From an uncultured Pseudomonadota bacterium (lineage in GTDB: Bacteria; Pseudomonadota; Alphaproteobacteria; RF32; CAG-239), in NCBI GenBank assembly GCA_949300375.1, contig CASGEB010000018.1, positions 1 to 60,321 of the forward strand: a stretch of 60,321 bases of DNA. Reading direction: 5' to 3'. The notes beneath the pieces were generated by a model. That model saw only the letters and a program-made list of their open reading frames with translations. It was not told where the DNA came from and searched no databases. Of the stretch, positions 30,686-37,729 are shown piece after piece. The stretch's first letter is position 1, and every line of letters begins with the position of its first letter. Made by a program: the position numbers and the translations under genes.

Positions 30686-30938
30686 CTGTTATTACTCCTA
30701 AAATGCTGTTTTCCCGAACAACAACGACATCAGAATCATATGTCGGCAGTTCATCAAAAATATGAAACAAAACCTTGTCTCCCGGTTTGACTCCGGAAAC
30801 CTGCGGCCCGACGCTTTCGACCGTTCCAATCGTCCGCGGGCGTTCAAAATCATCAGTCAGGATTATTCCGCCCGTTGTTTGTTTTTCGACCGGTTTCAGG
30901 CGGATAAAAACCCGGTCCATAACAGCTTGTGCAATCAT
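30678..30938 (-). CDS. Phage-encoded GroES-like co-chaperonin
   Basis: 86 aa from ATG 30938 (AAGGAGAAACTTT upstream). The Cpn10 fold pattern is visible along its length: MDRVFIRLKPVEKQTTGGII (start plus the mobile-loop region), GTVESVGPQVSGVKPGDKVL and VVVRENSILGVI at the end. It is slightly shorter than bacterial GroES, and the mobile loop is modified (EKQTTGGIIL). Phage GroES homologues such as T4 gp31 help the host GroEL fold the capsid protein; its place beside portal and capsid genes fits. Distinct from any host groES, which is not in this window. Confidence 0.8.
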   Translation of the reverse strand: MIAQAVMDRVFIRLKPVEKQTTGGIILTDDFERPRTIGTVESVGPQVSGVKPGDKVLFHIFDELPTYDSDVVVVRENSILGVITDE

Positions 30939-30944
30939 AAAGTT

Positions 30945-31004
30945 TCTCCTTATCTTGTTTGGGGTTATAAAAAAAATCCCGCCGGGGAAATCGCGCAGCG
31001 GGAT
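30945..31004. repeat. About 60-bp direct repeat R2, copy A (terminator plus leader)
   Basis: It consists of a leader ttgtttggggttata and a terminator hairpin ATCCCGC/GCGGGAT with a T-run on the minus strand. The near copy is at 32369-32426; the two bound the lysozyme-like cargo. Confidence 0.85.
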
Positions 31005-31064
31005 AAGCAAAAGTATTGAAGCTATTTTTCAGGAGCTTTACATAAACGGCGGACAATAAGCTGT

Positions 31065-31559
31065 TTAATGCTCATTTTCTGCCAAAATAATCATTATTAT
31101 AAAGGCCAGCAACGGCAGGCTTAGTACCAGACTTCCCATTCCGGCATTATATAATATGTGCCAAGTAACAGAAATTTGATTACAGATTGTTTTCATCATC
31201 AAAATGACATAATAAACAACCAGCCAAAGCAGATATTCAATGACCATAAAACGGCCGTTTTTTGAAATTTTCCAGAGTTTCGTTCCAATCTCCCGCAACA
31301 GCCAATATAACGGTATTGCCCAAAGGTAAATTCCAAAAACGGCACCGGCCGTTAGGCGGCAAGGTACTCCGTTCCAAAACCAATTGAACCAGCTTTGAAA
31401 GTTTATTTTTCCGACTATATCATCTTTCTGCCATAGATATATATCACATTGTGCGCCTTGCGTATTATGGTTGATTACAACAACGCCAATACAAAAAATC
31501 AGACTTAAACAGACCAGACTGGCAAAGATATATAAAAATTTTGGCCAAACACGAAACAT
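31065..31559 (-). CDS. Four-span membrane protein coupled to the lysozyme-like gene
   Basis: 164 aa with hydrophobic segments at about 8-27, 70-88, 108-123 and 138-160. No family recognised. Its ATG overlaps the stop of the lysozyme-like gene (TAATG), so the two are made together. It could be a holin for that enzyme, or an immunity protein that protects the producer; the four spans and size do not match the usual small holins. AT-rich. Confidence 0.55.
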   Translation of the reverse strand: MFRVWPKFLYIFASLVCLSLIFCIGVVVINHNTQGAQCDIYLWQKDDIVGKINFQSWFNWFWNGVPCRLTAGAVFGIYLWAIPLYWLLREIGTKLWKISKNGRFMVIEYLLWLVVYYVILMMKTICNQISVTWHILYNAGMGSLVLSLPLLAFIIMIILAENEH

Positions 31560-32362
31560 TATTTTTGCTTTTTGTTATAAATATTTTTATCTAATTGAGG
31601 TATTATATTTGATGTATCCCAAAATTTATTATTATAGTTATATTCAACTCTAGCACCAAAATCTGAAACCTTATCTCTTGCTGTTGAATTCCATAAAGTT
31701 CCAATTTTTGCTACTGTGGGATTTTCTATTGAATTAGATAAACGTTGTAAAACTTGTACCCCCAATTCAATATTTTGTTCAGGATCATATGTATTATAAT
31801 TTTTTCCATTCATACCATTCCATAAATCACCTCTTATATTCATAGGCGCTTGACTTTTGGAAAGTTTTAAACTATCACGAAGATAATTTCCTCCTAACCA
31901 ATGTCCATCGGCGTTTTCAGTATACATAATAGCTTTTATTAAATCAACATCAACATTATATTTTTTGGCATATTTATTGATTGAATTATCATATTTTTTT
32001 ACAAAATATTCACCGATTGTCTGAGAATGTTGAATGGGCCATCTTCCATTAATATCAGGATTTTCTTTAATTCTTAACTTTATAGGATAGTTGTTTTTTA
32101 ATGCTTCTATTCGTTCTGATCCGGTTAATGAATTGCTGTTGGAAATTAACTGCTTCATGCTTTCATTACCCGGCAGTGTCTTTCCAAACCACTGACGGCC
32201 GAAATCATCTGGAACATCTATCTGATTATAGCTGCCGTCAAAATTTTTGGTCAGATAATAATATTCCGATTGTCCCGGACGGCAATAACCTCGTCGTAAT
32301 AAGGTTTTGCCTTCCATTATATCCTGTATACATTTTTGTGTTGCTTTGCTTTCTTCATTCAT
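31559..32362 (-). CDS. Lytic transglycosylase-like protein with phage-specific N-terminus
   Basis: 267 aa from ATG 32362 (AAGGAGAAAG). Residues 1-85 are GC-richer and unfamiliar (KTLLRRGYCRPGQSEYYYLT). From about residue 125 comes an SLT-like domain: KYNVDVDLIKAIMYTENADG with a candidate catalytic Glu, and YDPEQNIELGVQVLQRLSNS, the usual DPxxNIxxGxxYLxxL motif. The coding DNA becomes AT-rich at the domain. Likely peptidoglycan-cleaving, acting as endolysin, virion lysin or antibacterial cargo. No signal peptide. Flanked by R2 repeats with its membrane partner. Confidence 0.65.
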   Translation of the reverse strand: MNEESKATQKCIQDIMEGKTLLRRGYCRPGQSEYYYLTKNFDGSYNQIDVPDDFGRQWFGKTLPGNESMKQLISNSNSLTGSERIEALKNNYPIKLRIKENPDINGRWPIQHSQTIGEYFVKKYDNSINKYAKKYNVDVDLIKAIMYTENADGHWLGGNYLRDSLKLSKSQAPMNIRGDLWNGMNGKNYNTYDPEQNIELGVQVLQRLSNSIENPTVAKIGTLWNSTARDKVSDFGARVEYNYNNKFWDTSNIIPQLDKNIYNKKQK

Positions 32363-32368
32363 TTTCTT

Positions 32369-32426
32369 TCTCCTTATTTTGTTTGGGGTTATAAAAAAAT
32401 CCCGCCGGGAAATCACGCAGCGGGAT
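32369..32426. repeat. About 60-bp direct repeat R2, copy B (terminator plus leader)
   Basis: Same arrangement as 30945-31004: hairpin ATCCCGC...GCGGGAT with a minus-strand T-run, then the ttgtttggggttata leader and ribosome site. It terminates terL transcripts and provides the leader of the lysozyme-like gene. Confidence 0.85.
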
Positions 32427-32433
32427 GGGAGAT

Positions 32434-33783
32434 TTACCAGCCGGAATTATCTTTCTCACCGGCGGCGAGGGCAAACATCTCTTCTATTGAGACCTTGCCG
32501 TTGCCATATAATTTTGGTTCTCCACGATCATAAACCGGTTCGGCAAAGGTCAATGCCAAAGCATCTCCTTTGTCCGGGGAGCGTCCCAGACGCTTTTTGA
32601 CTTCATCTTTTTCTTCCATTTGCAATCTTCCTTTCCGGTCATACTTCTTATTGACCGAAGTTAAATCGTTAAACAGTTCCTCATCTACAGGAAGCTGGAC
32701 AGGCGGCTGAGATTTGAGCCACTGATTGACGCTGTCCCACATTTCGGCGCGCCGGTTGAAATAACGCTCTTCGTTAACCGCTTTTTCGCCAAAATAAATC
32801 CCGCGGATAATCTCCCCAAAACCGCGGTCTCTTAAAATGTCATATACGCCGGCGCCCTGCCCGCCGATATCCATAAAAATCCGGTATGGACGGCATTCTT
32901 TGATAAAACGGGTTGCCAAATTGGCCACACCGACATTGTCTTGTTTATAATAACTCTCAATGCGGCAGCACCACCGGCCTTTGCGAAAACAAAAAGAGGT
33001 TGCGTCGTCACCAAATCTGGCTATATCCAGCCCGATAATCAGCGGCGAGGTACTCCCGTTCATTTTAGCTTCAAAAGCCCGGCGGACGTCAATTCCGGAA
33101 ATCAGCCTGGTGTTGCTCTGCACAACCGGTGCGCCGAGCCAGATATGAGCGTAATCATCCGGCGAATTTTTCCGGCATTTTTCAGCCTGATATTTGATTT
33201 CTTCCGGACAAAACGGATTGTCATAATAATTGACGCAGCGAACAAGCGTTCTTTCATCGGGATTGGCGGCAACGGCCATCCACAGAGGATCGTTTTCTTC
33301 TTCGCGGTTCATGGAGATCCAAATTTCGGAACCATCCTTGCGAATCGTCGGTTCCAAAATCTCCCAGCTTTTTTTGCTGATAGTTTGCGCCTCTTCAATC
33401 CAGGCAATGTCCACGCCTTCCAGAGATTTTATTTTCTGGCTGTCCTGATCGCGCAGGCCTTTGAAGATAAACTTTGTGCCGGTGATTGTGTTTTCTATTC
33501 TGGTTTCATAAATTTTATAATCACCCAGCGAATAAAAAGAAATCCGGTCGCACAGAAGTTTGTGGACCGAATCTCTGATTGATTCCTGAATCTCCCTCAG
33601 GCAGGCGATAAAGAGCTTTTTCTGCCGCCCCAAAAACAGCAGGCTGTCGGCAAAAGCATAAGATTTTCCGCCGGCACGTCCGCCGTAATAAAACTTAATC
33701 CGCTTTTTCTCGGTCATCAGCGGTGCAAACACCCGGGCCATCTCGGCACATTTGGTCTTGGGTTTGGCGTTTGTTTTTTTCAT
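32434..33783 (-). CDS. Terminase large subunit (PBSX/Terminase_3 family)
   Basis: 449 aa. The ATPase half has Walker A GGRAGGKS (about 34-41) and Walker B GVDIAWIEEAQ (about 123-133). The nuclease half has GLDIARFGDDATS (about 240) with the metal-binding Asp, MDIGGQGAGVYDIL and the late Asp in DKGDALALTF. Complete; the order TerS-TerL is normal. It overlaps terS by 89 bases in a different frame, which suggests coupled synthesis of packaging subunits. Confidence 0.9.
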   Translation of the reverse strand: MKKTNAKPKTKCAEMARVFAPLMTEKKRIKFYYGGRAGGKSYAFADSLLFLGRQKKLFIACLREIQESIRDSVHKLLCDRISFYSLGDYKIYETRIENTITGTKFIFKGLRDQDSQKIKSLEGVDIAWIEEAQTISKKSWEILEPTIRKDGSEIWISMNREEENDPLWMAVAANPDERTLVRCVNYYDNPFCPEEIKYQAEKCRKNSPDDYAHIWLGAPVVQSNTRLISGIDVRRAFEAKMNGSTSPLIIGLDIARFGDDATSFCFRKGRWCCRIESYYKQDNVGVANLATRFIKECRPYRIFMDIGGQGAGVYDILRDRGFGEIIRGIYFGEKAVNEERYFNRRAEMWDSVNQWLKSQPPVQLPVDEELFNDLTSVNKKYDRKGRLQMEEKDEVKKRLGRSPDKGDALALTFAEPVYDRGEPKLYGNGKVSIEEMFALAAGEKDNSGW

Positions 33784-34000
33784 ATCTTTCCTCTAAATTA
33801 TCTACAAATTTTACCAATATCCGGGCAATGTCCGGTTCTTCTTCCGTTTTTTTGTTTTCGGCATAGAGGCCGGCGAGCTTGCCTTTTAACTCTATGGCCT
33901 TGAGCATGGATGCCAGCTGTCCGGCTTCACGCGCCAGAAAAATTACCTCGTCGAGTTCGGCAAAACTGTCTTCCCTGGCATAAGTTTTTCTTTTGGGCAT
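33695..34000 (-). CDS. Terminase small subunit-like protein
   Basis: 101 aa from ATG 34000 (GAGAAAG upstream). FAELDEVIFLAREAGQLASM and LKAIELKGKLAGLYAENKKT match the helical oligomerisation part of small terminases that accompany PBSX-type large subunits. The N-terminal DNA-binding domain is very short here. Role: recognises the packaging site. Long overlap with terL. Confidence 0.6.
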   Translation of the reverse strand: MPKRKTYAREDSFAELDEVIFLAREAGQLASMLKAIELKGKLAGLYAENKKTEEEPDIARILVKFVDNLEERYEKNKRQTQDQMCRDGPGVCTADDREKAD

Positions 34001-34020
34001 AGCTTTCTCCAAAAGCCAAA

Positions 34021-34042
34021 GCTCTCCGCGGGTACGGAGAGC
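34021..34042. terminator. Possible terminator hairpin before terS
   Basis: GCTCTCCG and CGGAGAGC form a perfect 8-bp stem with a 6-base loop. The minus-strand T content after it is interrupted, so termination is uncertain. It lies in the gap between terS and the upstream gene where a packaging site might also be. Confidence 0.4.
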
Positions 34043-34206
34043 CTTGCCTGTTATAACAAGAAAAGAAACAATGGATTATGATAACAAAACGGTGGCGAGC
34101 GCCTGCCTCTGCCTACACTTCACCACCATAACAAAATTTCTATCACACGGTGTCATCGATGTCAATTAAGCCCTCTAAAGTTATCAACAACTTATTTCAT
34201 ATCCGG

Positions 34207-34500
34207 TTATTTTATCCGGATGTCCCGGGAGAGCAAATCAGAGTGCAGGCGGGTTAGATTTTCTTTGAGCCGGTTGTTGTCATTTGCCTGCAAGAGCTCA
34301 AGCATCAACAAAGTCTCCCGGCTGACGCTCAAACAACGCGTCAAAAGTTTTTCACTTAAACACAAGGTGATATACGCCTTTTGAGCCTGAGGCAGATGCC
34401 GGGCGGCATTTTTCATATCGTTAATCAGCTCTTGCAGGCGATGGCGAATTTCTTCGGGTTTTCTGCCCGAGTGTTTTTCTTTAACAGTAGTCTCAGTCAT
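34207..34500 (-). CDS. Small helical phage protein, 97 aa
   Basis: ATG at 34500 with AAGGACAGACAA before it. All-helical composition (EEIRHRLQELINDMKNAARH, SRETLLMLELLQANDNNRL), no span. Located directly upstream of the terminase genes. No family recognised; a packaging accessory or regulator is possible by position only. Confidence 0.55.
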   Translation of the reverse strand: MTETTVKEKHSGRKPEEIRHRLQELINDMKNAARHLPQAQKAYITLCLSEKLLTRCLSVSRETLLMLELLQANDNNRLKENLTRLHSDLLSRDIRIK

Positions 34501-34684
34501 TTGTCTGTCCTTATTATAATTTGGTTGATATGATATTAATTTCATATCCGGCAAAAGAGAAGACGCTATTTTTATATAATGCACGACCATTATATATTTT
34601 GGGGAGAAGATATGCCAGGCAGATTTTTTATTGTATTTGTTTGATAAGTTTTTTATAATTTATAAAATTTTAGGAAGGCTGTCT

Positions 34685-35263
34685 ATGAATAAAAATATCG
34701 AATTATTCCCCAAAGAAACTTTGACCGGAAAAAGGATTGTTCTAAAAAGGATTTTTCCGGATATTGACACCGCACGTAAAATATATAACGTGGAAAATGC
34801 TTCAAGAAATGAGTTTTTGCCCTGGCTTGGCTGGATCAAGTTTACACTTTCGCCGGACGATACTTTAGAATTTCTTAAAAAATCCTATTCAGAATGGGAA
34901 GAAGGCCTCAATTTTGTTTTTGGTATTTTCCTCGGAGAAAAATTTATCGGTACTATTACCGCCCTTCATGCAGCAAAACAGCATCGGCGTATTGAAATCG
35001 GCTATTGGCTGGGAACTGAATTTATTGGCAACGGATATATGAATGAAGCCGTATTGCTTTTAGAAAAAGAACTTTTCAGAATTGGATTCAATCGTATTGT
35101 TATACATACAGACGTTTTGAATGCCAAATCTGCCAATGTTGCCCGACGAGCCGGATATATTCATGAAGGCATTCTGCGGCAGGAAATTTTTTCTGAAGTC
35201 GCCGGACGCTATCGAGATTTGAATGTCTTTGCCAAATTGAAAAAAGATATATCTTCTGGCTAA
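34685..35263 (+). CDS. GNAT acetyltransferase, RimJ/RimL-like
   Basis: 192 aa from ATG 34685 (AGGAAGGCTGTCT upstream). The RimJ/RimL group is recognised from LTGKRIVLKRIFPDIDTARK at the start, RIEIGYWLGTEFIGNGYMNE (beta4-loop-alpha3, the acetyl-CoA site) and LNAKSANVARRAGYIHEGIL near the end. Such enzymes acetylate N-terminal amino groups or small molecules; the target cannot be read. It lies on the plus strand against the late operon, so it has its own promoter and resembles a lysogenic accessory gene. Confidence 0.8.
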   Translation: MNKNIELFPKETLTGKRIVLKRIFPDIDTARKIYNVENASRNEFLPWLGWIKFTLSPDDTLEFLKKSYSEWEEGLNFVFGIFLGEKFIGTITALHAAKQHRRIEIGYWLGTEFIGNGYMNEAVLLLEKELFRIGFNRIVIHTDVLNAKSANVARRAGYIHEGILRQEIFSEVAGRYRDLNVFAKLKKDISSG

Positions 35264-35880
35264 ACTGCTTTGTTTTTTTCTTTTTTGCGGCGGAGGTAGT
35301 GTTCTATCAAGCGGTCGAGGCCGCGGCACAAATCAACCTTGGCGGCATAAGTCCGATAAGCCTGTTGGCGCTTGCTTTCGCCGTTATCATTATCAAAAAG
35401 CTCTTTATCCTCAATGCACACCCGTCTGACGCTGGGCCAAAATTCGTGCGGAATGCTCATCATGGCCTGCTGATAACGGGCGCGCGCGTCCAACACATTG
35501 TCCAGCAAAGTGAAATCGCCGCAAATTTCAGGCGTTATCTTTCCCAGCTCAACTGCTTTGCAATTCGAAAACTGAGAAAGCCGGAAATCCCGGTGCAGCC
35601 GTTCCGCCACCCGAATCCGGTCTTCCGCCGTATATCTCTTGTCGCCCATATCAAGCCAGCCGGCATCCGCATAACGATATAAAACACCGCCGCGGCCGGA
35701 GACAGTCCGCCGACAGGCAACATCTTCGGTCTGTGCTTCCGGCATTTTGATTTTGACGACACGCGCCTTTTTTCCGGTGCTTTTTTTCAATGCCGAAACG
35801 GTTATGACGTAGTTATGCATCGGTCTTTTTAATGGTAAATTATCATTATCGGCTGAACGCCATCCTAAAATCTTTGGCAT
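35260..35880 (-). CDS. DUF6456-like regulator-type phage protein
   Basis: 206 aa. It contains LYRYADAGWLDMGDKRYTAE, RIRVAERLHRDFRLSQF, then VLDARARYQQAM and a C-terminal KVDLCRGLDRLIEHYLRRKK, resembling the alphaproteobacterial DUF6456 pattern (Arg-rich helices, final LDRLxxHY). The basic N-terminal region (SALKKSTGKKARVVKIKM) could bind nucleic acid. It is divergent from the repressor gene across an operator-like region, the place of a Cro or late-gene regulator. Overlaps the acetyltransferase 3' end by 4 bases. Confidence 0.5.
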   Translation of the reverse strand: MPKILGWRSADNDNLPLKRPMHNYVITVSALKKSTGKKARVVKIKMPEAQTEDVACRRTVSGRGGVLYRYADAGWLDMGDKRYTAEDRIRVAERLHRDFRLSQFSNCKAVELGKITPEICGDFTLLDNVLDARARYQQAMMSIPHEFWPSVRRVCIEDKELFDNDNGESKRQQAYRTYAAKVDLCRGLDRLIEHYLRRKKEKNKAV

Positions 35881-35899
35881 TGCATTCTCCCTGCTTAAT

Positions 35900-35914
35900 A
35901 AGAATATTATTCTT
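35900..35914. promoter_or_regulatory. Operator-like palindrome O1
   Basis: AAGAATATTATTCTT, a perfect 6-3-6 palindrome, lies 20 bases before the minus-strand 35880 start and in the divergent gap with the repressor. Confidence 0.5.
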
Positions 35915-35976
35915 TAGCGGACTTAAAAGTCAATAACAATAAAATCTTATCCAGAATATTTTTTACGCTTGAAATT

Positions 35977-35993
35977 TATTCTTTTATTGAATA
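35977..35993. promoter_or_regulatory. Operator-like inverted repeat O2
   Basis: TATTC and GAATA separated by 7 bases, 22 bases before the repressor ATG, overlapping where its promoter should be. Orientation of the half-sites is opposite to O1, so it may be a different site or chance in AT-rich DNA. Confidence 0.3.
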
Positions 35994-36014
35994 TACTGTC
36001 AGCAGGAGAAAAAA

Positions 36015-36650
36015 ATGAACAATATTAAAAATCTGCGCAAAATGCATCATAAAACCGTTACACAGCTGGCCGAAGCTGTCGGCGTTACCCAATCGACCAT
36101 GACTAAAATCGAAAACGGCAACATTTCCCTCAAAAGCGAAATGGCGCAAAAAATTGCCGATTTGTTCGGCACAACTCTCGATAATGTCGTAAAATCCGAG
36201 TTCGGACAGGTTTCGCCCTACGCGTTCAGTCCGGCGGGCGTTTCGATGATTGAAATTATTGACGCACGGGAATCCGTTGCCGAAAACGGCAATATCCTGA
36301 CGCCTAAAGTTATCGGACACCAACTCGCAAATATTAATCTTTTTCCTCAGCTTAAAAATATATCCCCTGATAAAATAAAGATTTTATCTATTTATGGAGA
36401 CAGTATGCAACCGACAATCAATGACCAGGATGTTATCTGGGTGGATATTTCGGTTACCTCTCCGGAAAGCGACGGGCTTTATCTTTTCTGCATTCGGCAA
36501 GAGCTGCTGGTTAAGCGCATCCGCTTTGATATTTTCAACAATTCCGCCCTGATTTCTTCCGATAATCCGCTTTATCCGCCGTTGTCGGTCAATAACCCGG
36601 ATCAGATAAAGGTATGCGGAAAAGTTATTGCTGTTACAAAATTTATGTAA
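36015..36650 (+). CDS. CI-like phage repressor (XRE HTH plus S24 peptidase domain)
   Basis: 211 aa. Residues 6-58 form an XRE helix-turn-helix (TVTQLAEAVGVTQSTMTKIE). Residues 120-205 form a LexA/S24 domain with YGDSMQPT (Ser130) and LLVKRI (Lys167) as the Ser-Lys pair. An Ala74-Gly75 bond is a candidate self-cleavage site. So this is a RecA-inducible prophage repressor by family. AGGAG precedes the ATG. It is divergent from the 35260 gene and convergent with the 36661 gene. Confidence 0.9.
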   Translation: MNNIKNLRKMHHKTVTQLAEAVGVTQSTMTKIENGNISLKSEMAQKIADLFGTTLDNVVKSEFGQVSPYAFSPAGVSMIEIIDARESVAENGNILTPKVIGHQLANINLFPQLKNISPDKIKILSIYGDSMQPTINDQDVIWVDISVTSPESDGLYLFCIRQELLVKRIRFDIFNNSALISSDNPLYPPLSVNNPDQIKVCGKVIAVTKFM

Positions 36651-36660
36651 CACATTAACT

Positions 36661-36912
36661 TTATATCATATCTTTTTTGTTATTTGCTAAATTTCTTTTA
36701 ACGCAAAGATAAGTGCGATGCTCATTGACCAAGCCGTCGCGTTCGTAGAAACGCACATATTCTTCCAATACGCCCAAAGATAACAACCGTTTGATATAGC
36801 ACATAAAATTTCCCTGTCCGCGGAAACGGCTGCGGCGATAGGCTTGTTCAAAAGTGCGTTTTTGCCGGAAAAGACGGCAGACTTCCAGCTCTGTTTTAGT
36901 CAGCGTTATCAT
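36661..36912 (-). CDS. Small wHTH-like phage protein, 83 aa
   Basis: ATG at 36912 inside the end of the 48-aa gene (17-base overlap). MITLTKTELEVCRLFRQKRT then GNFMCYIKRLLSLGVLEEYV suggests a winged helix (recognition helix plus GVLEE wing), followed by RTYLCVKRNLANNKK. A small regulator is plausible. Last of three coupled genes that read toward the repressor. Confidence 0.5.
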   Translation of the reverse strand: MITLTKTELEVCRLFRQKRTFEQAYRRSRFRGQGNFMCYIKRLLSLGVLEEYVRFYERDGLVNEHRTYLCVKRNLANNKKDMI

Positions 36913-37042
36913 CGTTTTTCTCCGGTTTGGACGGATTATTGTCATTATCGGCCGAAAGCACTGAACGGCGCGGCAGGAGGTGCGGCCCGAAAATACGTTC
37001 AAAGCTTTGCAGCTGCAGTTTTAACAAATCAAGTTCTTTCAT
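36896..37042 (-). CDS. Small protein, 48 aa
   Basis: MKELDLLKLQLQSFERIFGP is followed by a polar tail ending NPSKPEKNDDNAD. The start overlaps the upstream gene by 14 bases and the end overlaps the downstream gene by 17. A GAGGATTTGC-like site precedes it. Coupled early-type gene, no family. Confidence 0.5.
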   Translation of the reverse strand: MKELDLLKLQLQSFERIFGPHLLPRRSVLSADNDNNPSKPEKNDDNAD

Positions 37043-37277
37043 TTTGCAAATCCTCTTCTATCCGGCTGGTGTAGTACTGAATAGTCTGAAGCGATAAAAA
37101 GGGTTTGATGTCGATTTCGTTATAAAAAACGTGGCGAATATATACTTCCCTGCTGCCGGAGAATTTCAGGAAATCAATTTCAACAGGAATTTCAGACGTC
37201 GTTTCGGCGGAAATTTTCAGGCGGCGCAATAATTCCTTATCCTGTTTATTGAACTGATATATATTCCAAATTTTCAT
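37029..37277 (-). CDS. Small phage protein, 82 aa
   Basis: ATG at 37277 (CAGAGGGTAAA upstream). MKIWNIYQFNKQDKELLRRL then IPVEIDFLKFSGSREVYIRH and YTSRIEEDLQNERT. Mixed alpha/beta, no recognised domain. First gene of the three-gene early set; its promoter region contains the O3 palindrome, so it is probably repressed in the lysogen. Confidence 0.55.
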   Translation of the reverse strand: MKIWNIYQFNKQDKELLRRLKISAETTSEIPVEIDFLKFSGSREVYIRHVFYNEIDIKPFLSLQTIQYYTSRIEEDLQNERT

Positions 37278-37297
37278 TTTACCCTCTGGTTGCTTTG

Positions 37298-37311
37298 GAA
37301 TAAATTTATTC
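37298..37311. promoter_or_regulatory. Operator-like palindrome O3
   Basis: GAATAAATTTATTC, a perfect 14-base palindrome 21 bases upstream of the 37277 start. It shares GAATA/TATTC half-sites with O1 but with a 4-base instead of 1-base centre. The surrounding gap 37312-37488 holds nothing else I can name. Confidence 0.45.
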
Positions 37312-37488
37312 TTTAAAAGAATTATAGTCAAATGTTTTGCAAGAGATATAAACAGTTTTTCTACTGCTTTCCAAATGAACGGTTTTGATAAAAAAATGTA
37401 AGAAAAAGTGTTTAAACAATATGGCCGGGGTATGAGATGCCAAGAAAGGGGAAAAGCGGTTATTGGGTTAGGGAAAAAATATTTAAAA

Positions 37489-37515
37489 CAAAAAAGCCTT
37501 GATTAACATCAAGGT
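37489..37515 (-). terminator. Intrinsic terminator of the tRNA-Leu gene
   Basis: CCTTGAT/ATCAAGG stem with TAAC loop, then G-C and T6 on the minus strand, 12 bases after the tRNA 3' end. Confidence 0.85.
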
Positions 37516-37526
37516 CTTTCAAAAAG

Positions 37527-37612
37527 TGGTAGGGGTAGTCAGACTCGAACTGACACGGCCTGAGGCCACAAGATTTTGAGTCTAGCGCGTCTACCAGTTC
37601 CGCCATACCCCC
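37527..37612 (-). tRNA. tRNA-Leu (anticodon CAA)
   Basis: 86 bases including an encoded CCA (37527-37529). Features seen on the minus strand: acceptor GGGGGTA/TACCCCT with a G-U end pair, D-arm with AACTGGTAGACGC, anticodon loop CTCAAAA, a long variable arm (GGCC-TCA-GGCC) as in class II tRNAs, and T-loop GTTCGAGTC. Its 3' end points to the prophage, the usual arrangement at tRNA attachment sites, but I could not find a second copy of its 3' end. Confidence 0.95.
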
Positions 37613-37729
37613 ATCAACTGGATGAATTAATAATATGTTTATTTCTGTTAGTCAACACTTTTTTTCATTTATTTTATCTGTTATTGTTTTTCTGACTTTA
37701 TTTAACCTTTATGTTTAAGGAAATTGTTT

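Larger units (their letters stand above)
10563..37499 (-). mobile_element. Podovirus-like prophage with AT-rich cargo loci
   Basis: A continuous block of phage genes holds terminase small and large, GroES-like, portal, scaffold, capsid, tail tubular A and B, S74 tail protein, collar, baseplate and fibre genes, and holin/spanin-like lysis genes. All are minus strand except the repressor and one acetyltransferase. It ends beside the 3' end of a tRNA-Leu gene, a common integration site. I found no duplicated tRNA fragment at the other side, no integrase, and no polymerase, primase, helicase or recombination gene. Both edges are therefore approximate, set by the last phage-like genes. Confidence 0.85.

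Noticed and set aside
31559..32362. GGNYLRD in the transglycosylase-like protein as the same motif as GGDYLSRK and GGNYQQRN of P2 and P3
   Set aside because: The surrounding residues do not align, so chance similarity within Gly-Asn-rich loops is more likely.
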